Notes: generated by a model from the letters alone, not told the origin. 9,022 nucleotides of DNA from CAZHUM01 sp046484045 (GCA_046484045.1 JAWOBZ010000111.1:1-9022), one strand, 5' to 3'; positions 1 through 7,005 are shown, counted from the first letter of the stretch. Numbers and translations: made by a program.

Positions 1-819
1 GCGGATAACAGGTTGGAAGGAAAGGTATTGGCTAACCTGTTTTTCGAACCGAGTACACGCACCATGCTTTCCTTCGACACCGCTATGAAGCGACTCGGGG
101 GTAACACCATCGGCTTTGCCAGTTCAAAAGCTTCATCGGTTAAAAAAGGTGAGACGTTGGCGGATACTATCAAAGTAGCTGCGGGTTATGCTGATATCGT
201 TGTTTTAAGGCATCCTCAGGAAGGCGCCGCAAGGTTAGCTTCCGAGTTCTCCGATAAACCGATTTTAAATGCAGGTGACGGCGCCGGACAGCACCCTACC
301 CAGACCCTGTTAGATATGTACACGATATGGGAAGAAAAAGGCAGCATATCCGGGAACCACATCGGGATAGCCGGAGACCTGAAGTACGGTAGAACCGTTC
401 ATTCGCTTACTCATGCGCTTTCGATGTACGATACGGATTTAACTTTCATCGCTCCTCCTTCTCTGCAGATGCCCGAGGAGATACTGAACGAACTGGACGA
501 GAAAGGTGTGGAATACGGTACAGAAGAGGAATTGGATGGAGCTATAAACGATATCGACGTGCTGTACATGACCAGGATCCAAAGGGAGCGGTTCCCCACC
601 GACGAAGAATATTACAAGGTCGCCAGTGTGTATAATCTAAGGAAAAAGATGCTGGACGACGTCGAAGACGACCTCATCATCATGCACCCGCTGCCAAGAG
701 TCAACGAGATATCCGAGGATGTCGATGACACCAAGCACGCTAGATATTTCCAACAGGCTGCCAACGGGGTCCCGACACGGATGGCTCTTCTTGCACTTTT
801 ACTGGAGGCGAGAGAATGA
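1..819 (+). CDS. pyrB: Aspartate carbamoyltransferase catalytic chain, 5'-truncated by window edge
   Basis: This enzyme condenses carbamoyl phosphate with L-aspartate to N-carbamoyl-aspartate, the first committed step of cytosolic pyrimidine synthesis. The reading frame is open from base 1 (Ala-Asp-Asn-Arg-Leu-Glu-Gly-Lys), so the TTG at 13 is an internal Leu codon, not a start. Comparison with E. coli PyrB from memory suggests roughly 35 N-terminal residues lie outside the window. Visible motifs in order are the carbamoyl-phosphate loop FFEPSTRT, the lysine loop VKKGETLADT, RHPQEGAAR, the QHPTQTLLD histidine motif, GDLKYGRTVHSL, YMTRIQRERF, HPLPRV and the C-terminal YFQQAANG. These cover the known substrate-binding residues, although the residue after STRT is Met where E. 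coli has Arg. It overlaps pyrI by four bases (ATGA), so the two subunits are probably translated in a coupled way. No frameshift is seen. Confidence 0.97.
   Translation, partial: ADNRLEGKVLANLFFEPSTRTMLSFDTAMKRLGGNTIGFASSKASSVKKGETLADTIKVAAGYADIVVLRHPQEGAARLASEFSDKPILNAGDGAGQHPTQTLLDMYTIWEEKGSISGNHIGIAGDLKYGRTVHSLTHALSMYDTDLTFIAPPSLQMPEEILNELDEKGVEYGTEEELDGAINDIDVLYMTRIQRERFPTDEEYYKVASVYNLRKKMLDDVEDDLIIMHPLPRVNEISEDVDDTKHARYFQQAANGVPTRMALLALLLEARE
804..808 (+). promoter_or_regulatory. Ribosome binding site for pyrI inside the end of pyrB
   Basis: GGAGG lies seven bases before the pyrI ATG (816) and within the last codons of pyrB. It matches the archaeal anti-Shine-Dalgarno sequence and, with the ATGA stop/start overlap, fixes the pyrI start. 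Confidence 0.75.
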
Positions 820-1283
820 ACGAGAAGAAGATCAAGATATCACCTATCAAGAACGGCACGGTGATCGACCATATCCGCAAAGGGCAGGCTTTGAAGGTGG
901 TGAAGATACTGGACATCACCGACGGTGAAATAGACAACGTCGTGAGCATCGCCATGAACGTCGAGAGCTCTCAAGGCAGGAAAGATATCGTGAAAGTCGA
1001 AGGCAAGGAACTAGGGAGCGACGAATTGGACAAGATCTCACTGATATCCCCGGAAGCGACCATCAATATAATCCGAGATTACAAGGTAGTGGAGAAGCAC
1101 AGGGTGAAACTGCCGGAGAGAGTGAAGGGGATAGTAAAGTGCAGGAACAAGAACTGCATCACCAACAAGAACGAACCCGTGGAAGCGGAGTTCAAGGTGA
1201 TCAACGGAGACCCGGTGACCATCAAGTGCCTTTACTGCGAGAGGGAGATGATCGGCGAAGAGATCTCCGAAAATTTGATGTAA
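816..1283 (+). CDS. pyrI: Aspartate carbamoyltransferase regulatory chain
   Basis: This is the regulatory subunit that joins catalytic trimers into the holoenzyme and binds nucleotide effectors (CTP and ATP in the E. coli enzyme). The 155-residue length is normal. The N-terminal allosteric domain keeps GTVIDHI, with Asp18 and His19, plus GRKDIVK ending at Lys60 and Lys94 in VVEKH; these line up with the E. coli nucleotide-site residues. The C-terminal zinc domain has Cys109, Cys114, Cys138 and Cys141 (C-x4-C ... C-x2-C), the same numbering as I recall for E. coli, so the zinc site that contacts the catalytic chain is intact. A GGAGG site precedes the ATG, which overlaps the pyrB stop. Nothing suggests loss of allostery, but effector preference cannot be read from sequence alone. 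Confidence 0.97.
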   Translation: MNEKKIKISPIKNGTVIDHIRKGQALKVVKILDITDGEIDNVVSIAMNVESSQGRKDIVKVEGKELGSDELDKISLISPEATINIIRDYKVVEKHRVKLPERVKGIVKCRNKNCITNKNEPVEAEFKVINGDPVTIKCLYCEREMIGEEISENLM

Positions 1284-1295
1284 AACTCGTGGAAC

Positions 1296-1304
1296 TAATA
1301 TAAT
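1296..1304 (+). promoter_or_regulatory. Possible TATA box for the large surface-protein gene
   Basis: TAATATAAT lies in the 83-base AT-rich gap after pyrI. An archaeal start about 25 bases downstream would fall near 1325-1330, giving a leader of about 40 bases that contains the Shine-Dalgarno site. The gap also holds two copies of TTATTAAC (1318-1325 and 1333-1340). The assignment rests on AT-rich sequence and spacing only. Confidence 0.35.
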
Positions 1305-1352
1305 CCAAGCAAAATAGTTATTAACTGCGGAATTATTAACCATCCAATTCAA

Positions 1353-1360
1353 AGGTGATC
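1353..1360 (+). promoter_or_regulatory. Shine-Dalgarno site that decides the start of the large gene
   Basis: AGGTGATC is an excellent match to the archaeal anti-Shine-Dalgarno sequence and sits six bases before ATG 1367. It contains the in-frame GTG at 1355, so that GTG is part of the ribosome binding site rather than the start codon. Confidence 0.75.
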
Positions 1361-1366
1361 AATACC

Positions 1367-4300
1367 ATGACCAGAATGAAGATATTTACGATGAGTATAG
1401 CTGTTTTAATGATTGTTAGTAGTATTGGCATCGTGTTCGGATCTACTACTGAAATAGAAGAAAATATGGATATATTACATGAAAATAATGAAGAAACTAA
1501 AAATCAGGAGCAAAACATTCTATTAGATCCGGTTAACCCAACGGTAAAAATGAATACAACAAATGGAACTATAAGGATTAAATTATTTGGTGAAGATGCT
1601 CCGATAACAGTGGAAAATTTTCTGAAGTATGTAGATGATGGATTCTATGATGGTTTAATATTTCACAGGGTGGTGGAGGATTTTATCATACAGAGTGGTG
1701 GATACTATCCAAATATGACAAAAAAAGATCCTACTTACCCACCTATAGAAAATGAAGCTGCAGAAAGTGGACATAGGAATTATAGAGGCACTCTCGCAAT
1801 GGCCCGTACAAGCGATCCAGATTCAGCAACAAGCCAATTCTACATCAACCATGCTGATAATAGCGGTTTTTTAGATTGGGATACTGCAAGCGATGGATAT
1901 GGTTACTGTGTTTTTGGTGAAGTTGTAGAAGGTATGGATGTTGTAGATGAGATAGCAAGTGTGAAAACACAATCCGAAGCCGGTCATAATGATGTGCCAG
2001 TAGTAGATATCCTTATTCATTCAATAAGTATCGATACCGGTCTAGCAGACTCACCCTGGCCCATGTTCGGTCACGATCTTAGACACACTGGACAGAGTCA
2101 ATACGATACGAGTCACGTGGATGGATATGAGAAATGGAATTTTTCAACAGGTAGTTGGATTTATCCATCCCCAGCGATTGGTCATGATGGTACATTATAT
2201 GTTGGGAGTAACGATGGGTACTTTTACGCACTAAATACGAATGGGACCGAAAAATGGAGATTCAATACAAACTTTAATGTTACGTCTTCCGCAGCCATAG
2301 CAAAGGATGGAACAATATATATCCCATCATCATCTAAATTATATGCAATATATCCAAACGGAACTGAGAAATGGAATTACTCTACTAGCGACTACATCGA
2401 TATGGATCCAGCTATAGATGAGAATGGAACAATATACATCGGGTCGGATCATGATAAATTATATGCAATATATCCTAACGGAACTGAGAAATGGAATTAC
2501 ACACCTGGTTCAGGAGTCAGTTCACCTCCTGCTGTTGATGATAACGGTACTATATATATCGGTTCACATGATGATTATTTATACGCAATCAACCCCAATA
2601 GAACTGTAAGATGGAAATATTATTTAGGTTCAAGTAACTTTTCCTTTTGTGCTCCAACAATTGATGAAAATGGAACTATCTATGTTAGCTCAGAAGATCT
2701 CGTTGTTTTAAATAATAATGGAAGTAAGAAATGGAACTTTAATATACAAAGTTATTTGGTATCCTCAGCAGCTATCTCAACAGATGGAACAATTTATTTT
2801 TGTTCAGCAGATGGAAAATTATATTCAGTGGATAAATTTGGAATAGAGGAGTGGAATTTTACCACCGGTGACAGGCCGACATTACAACCAGCTATAGGTA
2901 AAGAAGGTACAATACACATTGGTTCACAAGACAATAGTATATACGCTGTGCATCCGAATGGAACAAAGAAGTGGGATTTTCCAACAGGGGATATTATACG
3001 TTCGTCTCCGGCAATAGGGATGGATGGTACAGTATACATCGGGTCTAATGATCAAAAGCTTTACGCTCTAGGTCAAACACCACCATCGATCACCTCCACC
3101 CAACCCTCACCAGACGAAACCAACGTCCCCGTCAACCAACAAGTCACAGTAACATTCTCCAAGTCCATGAACACATCCCACACGCCCACCCTGGAACAGA
3201 CCGTCGGGCCAGTTGTGGGTTACAACTTCGCAGGTTGGAGTAATACGTCAGTAGAAAACGACACCGCAATATGGACTCACGATAGCTGGCAGACCAACTC
3301 ATCGATATCCCTAAGGGTGTCTGATTATTACGATGTGAATGGAAATATGGGTTCCGACCACTCCTGGAATTTCACCACATCCCTGAACATCGATATCTCA
3401 AACAATTCGAAATGGCAGATCAACCCGTCGATATGGGGTGACTTAGTGGTTTGGGAGGACTACAGGAACGATTCTCACGGTTCATGGAGTTCTCCAGGGT
3501 TAAGAAACGCAGACATATATATGTACAATATCTCATCAGGCGATCTGACACCGTTGGTAACGGACACCGACGATCAGCGGACCCCGGCGATATGGGAGAA
3601 CTATGTCGTTTGGGAGGATTACAGGAACGGTAATGCCGATATCTACTATGTCGACCTAACGGATCCAAGTTTGACCCAGCACCAACTGACCTCCGACAAC
3701 AGCGACCAGGTCGAACCAGCGATACATGACGGTAAGATAGTATGGACCGACTATAGGGATGACAGCGACGGCGAGATATACATGTATGATTTAAAGGAAG
3801 AGGAAACGTACGTGATATATTCTGATGGTAAATTGAGCCAACCAGATATCTACGGTGATAGGATAGTTTGGACCCGCAGTGAAGGTTTTCCAGCGAGGGG
3901 AGACATCCTTCTTTATGACTTAACGGTGGATGATGATGAAGACGGAATTCCCAATTACAAGGATTCGGATACCACGAGTACAGCGAATTCTACAACCAAT
4001 CTGAACAACGATTCGGTCAACCAGAAAAACCCGTCCATTTACAAAGATATTATCGCCTGGACGGAGTACAAATCAGGTGACAACGATGTGAAATATCTCA
4101 AACTTGGAGATAAAATTCACACGGTATCCAATAACGGATCTGAAGAAGAGTATCCTAAGATTTTCGGGTATAGACTCCCATATATGGAAAAACATTACGA
4201 GAGTGGTAATCACACGTACGACGCTGTTTGGTTTTACGATATGATCAGTAACAAGACACGATTGATTTCGAAGATCAAACACGAGCCCTGGCATCCGACC

Positions 4301-6061
4301 GGTACATTCGTCAGGTCCGTAGATATCCACTCCAATAACTTGGCCTGGGAAGAAAAGCATAACTCGACAGACCCGAACCTGACCTACCAATACAGCATCT
4401 ATCTACGGAGTTTGGATAAAAAGCCGCCAAACATCGAAAATTCTTCGGTCTCATCCGACGGGATCGAGTACGGGGACAGCGCCACCATGGACCTGCTGCC
4501 TAACAGCACTTTGGAGTTCAGAGCCAACGTTACCGACATCGATGATGACTTGGAAGAAGTGTATGTCAACGTGTCTTCTCTTAATCTAACCACGGATAAG
4601 ATCATGATGAACGAGATGAAGATGGGTGTTTACAACTGTACTTTACATTACGATCCCAGTTTATCAGAGGGCAGCAGAAACGTCAGCATCTACGCCCGGG
4701 ATGAGGATGGTAATTCAGCGACGGGCCGGACACTGAATCTAACCTTCTCCGCCGAACACGTACCCGTAATCGAAGAGGCACTGGTCGGGAACAGTACGGA
4801 TAACTTGGATGTCGAAGCTCACTTCTCTCTCGAACCGGGCAATCAACTCTTCTTCCGAGTACTTGCCACGGATGAAGACGGAGACTTGAGCTCTGTTCGC
4901 GTCAATACCAGCGATCTTAACACGACCCAGGATGAGTACCCTCTCACCCAGGACGGCACGGATCCCGACGTTTACCGCCTTACTTTGGATTATCAGGATC
5001 CCATGACACCCGGTGAGAAAACAATCATTGTCTACGCAGTGGACGAAAAAAGTCACATGGATAGCGCCGAACTTACCGTTCACGCGGAGACACCCTTCTA
5101 CGATACTTTCCCACCGTCAGTTGAACGGGTTCTACCCAAAGACGGTGCCCAAGGGATAACTCTAGATAGAAACGTCAAGGTCATTTTCAACGAAACCATG
5201 GACACGAACTCTGAGCCCAATATCGAGAATCTGAACGATCTGACAGAGGATTGGAATTTCCAGGGATGGGAGACCACGAACGTTGCCTATGACACCGCAG
5301 TTTGGAGCCACGATAAGTGGGAGAATGACGACGAAATATCCGTACGTTTATGGAATTATTACGACTCCAACTCTAATCAAGGCAGCACCCATACCTGGAG
5401 TTTCACGACGATGGCTGGACCGGAGTTCGATTACGTCCGTCATTCATCCGTTACAAACAGGTCAGCTAGGTTGACCGTGAGGTTCACCTTGGGAAATTAC
5501 TCATCTGTGAACGTATCCTTCAATTATAGAAGGGTGGGGACCACGGCTTGGTACAACACGGATTCCGTAGAGTATACGTCTACGTCAATACATCAGGAGG
5601 ATATCTCAGAACTGTCACCGAATTCTACGTACGAGTTTACAGCACTGATAGATTACAAAGATGGAACGGAATTCTCCGACTCGAACACCTTTGATACGGA
5701 AGAAGAAGAAACCGTCCATGACGACGAGGAACAGGAAGAGGGTTTCGGTGTGTGGATACCCTTACTTATCATCGTGATAATCGCACTCGTTTTACTCATT
5801 TTATTCCTTCTTTGGAAAAGAACTAGAGAGGAAGAACCCGCTGCCGTAGAGGAGCCGGGATCGAAAGAAGAACTCGAAGTAGAGGAAGAAGAATTCGATG
5901 AAGAACCCGAAGGTGCAGAAGAATCTAGAGATGAAGTCGAAGGAGAGGTAGATGAATTCGACGATGAACCCGAAGATAAAGAAGAAGAACTCTTAGAAGA
6001 ATTCGAGGAAGAACCCGAAGATGCAGAAGTCGAGCTGGATGATGAAATATCCGAGCTATAG
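1367..6061 (+). CDS. Giant secreted, membrane-anchored cyclophilin / double beta-propeller / Ig-like protein
   Basis: A 1564-residue single-pass surface protein of unknown function. Approximate domains: Sec signal peptide 1-25 (basic start, hydrophobic core, cleavage near VFG/S); cyclophilin-type peptidyl-prolyl isomerase 58-223, with Phe99-His100-Arg101, Gln109 and Ser156-Gln157-Phe158 matching the active site, so probably active; eight PQQ-like propeller repeats 252-568; Ig-like (Big_5/SbsA type) 572-672; seven TolB-like repeats 685-1017 with a DxDxDG-type loop at 855-868; two cadherin/Ig-like repeats about 1021-1245; second Big_5-like domain 1249-1348; FN3-like about 1350-1445; membrane helix 1464-1483, then Lys-Arg; acidic tail 1484-1564. 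Basic residues after the helix and the signal peptide place the large N-terminal part outside. Many Asn-x-Ser/Thr sequons suggest heavy N-glycosylation. Roles in folding or organising cell-surface proteins are inference. The first third is much AT-richer than the rest. The start is ATG 1367, not GTG 1355. Confidence 0.88.
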   Translation: MTRMKIFTMSIAVLMIVSSIGIVFGSTTEIEENMDILHENNEETKNQEQNILLDPVNPTVKMNTTNGTIRIKLFGEDAPITVENFLKYVDDGFYDGLIFHRVVEDFIIQSGGYYPNMTKKDPTYPPIENEAAESGHRNYRGTLAMARTSDPDSATSQFYINHADNSGFLDWDTASDGYGYCVFGEVVEGMDVVDEIASVKTQSEAGHNDVPVVDILIHSISIDTGLADSPWPMFGHDLRHTGQSQYDTSHVDGYEKWNFSTGSWIYPSPAIGHDGTLYVGSNDGYFYALNTNGTEKWRFNTNFNVTSSAAIAKDGTIYIPSSSKLYAIYPNGTEKWNYSTSDYIDMDPAIDENGTIYIGSDHDKLYAIYPNGTEKWNYTPGSGVSSPPAVDDNGTIYIGSHDDYLYAINPNRTVRWKYYLGSSNFSFCAPTIDENGTIYVSSEDLVVLNNNGSKKWNFNIQSYLVSSAAISTDGTIYFCSADGKLYSVDKFGIEEWNFTTGDRPTLQPAIGKEGTIHIGSQDNSIYAVHPNGTKKWDFPTGDIIRSSPAIGMDGTVYIGSNDQKLYALGQTPPSITSTQPSPDETNVPVNQQVTVTFSKSMNTSHTPTLEQTVGPVVGYNFAGWSNTSVENDTAIWTHDSWQTNSSISLRVSDYYDVNGNMGSDHSWNFTTSLNIDISNNSKWQINPSIWGDLVVWEDYRNDSHGSWSSPGLRNADIYMYNISSGDLTPLVTDTDDQRTPAIWENYVVWEDYRNGNADIYYVDLTDPSLTQHQLTSDNSDQVEPAIHDGKIVWTDYRDDSDGEIYMYDLKEEETYVIYSDGKLSQPDIYGDRIVWTRSEGFPARGDILLYDLTVDDDEDGIPNYKDSDTTSTANSTTNLNNDSVNQKNPSIYKDIIAWTEYKSGDNDVKYLKLGDKIHTVSNNGSEEEYPKIFGYRLPYMEKHYESGNHTYDAVWFYDMISNKTRLISKIKHEPWHPTGTFVRSVDIHSNNLAWEEKHNSTDPNLTYQYSIYLRSLDKKPPNIENSSVSSDGIEYGDSATMDLLPNSTLEFRANVTDIDDDLEEVYVNVSSLNLTTDKIMMNEMKMGVYNCTLHYDPSLSEGSRNVSIYARDEDGNSATGRTLNLTFSAEHVPVIEEALVGNSTDNLDVEAHFSLEPGNQLFFRVLATDEDGDLSSVRVNTSDLNTTQDEYPLTQDGTDPDVYRLTLDYQDPMTPGEKTIIVYAVDEKSHMDSAELTVHAETPFYDTFPPSVERVLPKDGAQGITLDRNVKVIFNETMDTNSEPNIENLNDLTEDWNFQGWETTNVAYDTAVWSHDKWENDDEISVRLWNYYDSNSNQGSTHTWSFTTMAGPEFDYVRHSSVTNRSARLTVRFTLGNYSSVNVSFNYRRVGTTAWYNTDSVEYTSTSIHQEDISELSPNSTYEFTALIDYKDGTEFSDSNTFDTEEEETVHDDEEQEEGFGVWIPLLIIVIIALVLLILFLLWKRTREEEPAAVEEPGSKEELEVEEEEFDEEPEGAEESRDEVEGEVDEFDDEPEDKEEELLEEFEEEPEDAEVELDDEISEL
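2120..3070 (+). repeat. Eight PQQ-like beta-propeller repeats within the large protein
   Basis: Eight consecutive units of about 40 residues follow the pattern E-K-W-x-F/Y ... P-A-I-x-x-x-G-T-I-Y-I-G-S-x-D-x-x-L-Y-A-I-x-P-N-G. The period is close to 120 bases. Eight such blades would close a BamB/PQQ-dehydrogenase-like propeller. A preceding segment WPMFGHDLRHTG is the usual lead-in of such propellers. I see no dehydrogenase catalytic features, so this is probably a binding scaffold. Confidence 0.85.
2335..2500 (+). repeat. Near-identical 46-base direct repeats in adjacent propeller blades
   Basis: Bases 2335-2380 and 2455-2500 differ at one position (A2356 against T2476, a silent Pro codon change) and lie exactly 120 bases, or 40 codons, apart. 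The other blades have diverged much more, so this points to a recent duplication or gene conversion between blades. Confidence 0.9.
3419..4417 (+). repeat. Seven TolB-like beta-propeller repeats within the large protein
   Basis: Seven units share a P-x-I-x-x-x-x-V-V/A-W-x-D/E-Y-x-x-G/D ... D-I-Y-x-Y-D-L pattern; WEDYRN occurs in the first two. The units degrade toward the end (repeats 5 to 7 keep AWTEYKSG, then less). The fourth repeat carries an acidic insertion. Six or seven blades are usual for this fold. The count is by eye. Confidence 0.75.
5891..6022 (+). repeat. Three direct repeats encoding the E-F-[D/E]-[D/E]-E-P-E motif in the acidic tail
   Basis: Copies start at 5891, 5954 and 5999, each running from GAATTCGA to GAACCCGAAG over 22 to 24 bases. 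They encode EFDEEPE, EFDDEPE and EFEEEPE in the predicted cytoplasmic tail. The spacings are 63 and 45 bases, both whole codons. Confidence 0.85.
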
Positions 6062-6976
6062 GAACTTACCCAGTACTAAAGGCATAAGCACCGTCGCATC
6101 GCCTTCCACGGTGATGTAATCCGCGTCCTCTCTCACCTTTCCCCACGACACCGCTTCTTTTACACGTGCGCCTGAAAGGGAGCCGTCGTACTCCACTGCC
6201 GTTGTGATGTACACCGTATAATCCAACCCGTCTCGGAACTGGTTCCACCATATAGTGTGGTGTTTCGATATGCCGCCGCCTATCATGAGAGCACCGGTCT
6301 TGTCAGCCGGGAAAACTATGTCCGCAAGTTCTTGCTCATCCTTCATCAGATCTATGGAAAAATCCTTGTTGTTCTGCCAGTACATCCATAACTGAGAGCC
6401 GAAGGCACCGTCCGTTATGCCTGGAACGTAGATCGGGATATCGTTCTTCGCGGCCCAATACAGTATGGAATCTTCGTCGTCTATCCGCTTTCCGAACTCA
6501 TGTATTATCTCCCGGGTACCGTACACCGGTCCGTTCTCTTCTACGATCTCTTCCAAGAGAGGCTGCATGTTCTTTTCCAGCACCTCACCATAAGATGAAT
6601 TCGGTATGAAAATATTACCTAAACGGTTCACTCCCTGCCTGTGGAGCTCTGCATCGTCCGCGGTAAAAGAGCCGTGATAATAGTCATCCCAAACCCTAGC
6701 TAGATCGTGGTCGAGGGTGCCGCATGTAGTGATCAGCACGTCGAAAAGTCCTTTCTTAACAGCGTCTTTGATAACCCCCCGTGTCCCCGTGGATATTATA
6801 CAAGCCGGGAAAGATAAAAAATTGATGCAATCTTCATCGAACATCCTTGACAATATATCCGAAGCCAAACCAATTTTCTTAGAAACGAAACCTCCGGAAT
6901 CATAGAACTGTTCGATCAGTTCATCCAGACTCGTATCTTTGTTTAGATGGTAGTCTTCGACCTTCTTTTTTGACAT
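6056..6976 (-). CDS. dys: Deoxyhypusine synthase
   Basis: This enzyme transfers the aminobutyl group of spermidine to a lysine of initiation factor aIF5A, using NAD, as the first step of hypusine formation in the cytosol. The 306-residue length fits archaeal homologues. Diagnostic stretches are FPACIISTGTRG and TTCGTLDHDLAR (NAD-side motifs), the YVPGITDGAFGSQ segment, and GGGISKHH with Lys238 as the expected catalytic lysine. After these come VYITTAVEYDGSLSGA, EAVSWGK and the EGDATVLMPL end, all typical of the family. The ATG at 6976 is preceded on its strand by a purine-rich GGGCGAT sequence. The gene faces the large surface-protein gene tail to tail and overlaps it by six bases. It is divergent from ftsZ across 225 bases. 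No aIF5A gene is in the window. Confidence 0.96.
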   Translation of the reverse strand: MSKKKVEDYHLNKDTSLDELIEQFYDSGGFVSKKIGLASDILSRMFDEDCINFLSFPACIISTGTRGVIKDAVKKGLFDVLITTCGTLDHDLARVWDDYYHGSFTADDAELHRQGVNRLGNIFIPNSSYGEVLEKNMQPLLEEIVEENGPVYGTREIIHEFGKRIDDEDSILYWAAKNDIPIYVPGITDGAFGSQLWMYWQNNKDFSIDLMKDEQELADIVFPADKTGALMIGGGISKHHTIWWNQFRDGLDYTVYITTAVEYDGSLSGARVKEAVSWGKVREDADYITVEGDATVLMPLVLGKFL

Positions 6977-6980
6977 GTCT

Positions 6981-6987
6981 ATCGCCC
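6981..6987 (-). promoter_or_regulatory. Probable Shine-Dalgarno site for deoxyhypusine synthase
   Basis: Read on the minus strand, GGGCGAT lies four bases before the ATG at 6976. It resembles the archaeal GGTGAT site with one mismatch and supports that start. Confidence 0.45.
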
Positions 6988-7005
6988 TTTCAAAAATCCA
7001 TGTTA

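Noticed and set aside
13..15. TTG as the start codon of pyrB
   Set aside because: The frame is open upstream to base 1 with residues that fit the family, and the strand and helix normally preceding the STRT loop would be missing.
1038..1352. 104-codon minus-strand frame opposite pyrI
   Set aside because: It lies mostly antisense to conserved pyrI sequence, shows no recognisable domain, and reads as a shadow.
2120..3070. Regular 120-base periodicity as a CRISPR or non-coding tandem array
   Set aside because: The period is 40 codons and follows conserved propeller residues; units are diverged at DNA level except for one pair.
2054..3070. PQQ-dependent dehydrogenase enzyme
   Set aside because: Only the generic blade motif is present; I see no catalytic or cofactor-binding features, so a scaffold propeller fits better.
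3060..3090. Two separate genes joined by sequencing error at the composition break
   Set aside because: The frame is continuous with no stop, no start and no ribosome site at the junction, and the upstream half would lack a membrane anchor. Chimeric assembly cannot be excluded from sequence alone.
4073..5083. Several minus-strand frames of 68 to 114 codons inside the large gene
   Set aside because: The plus-strand frame has continuous recognisable repeats and domains here; the minus frames have none.
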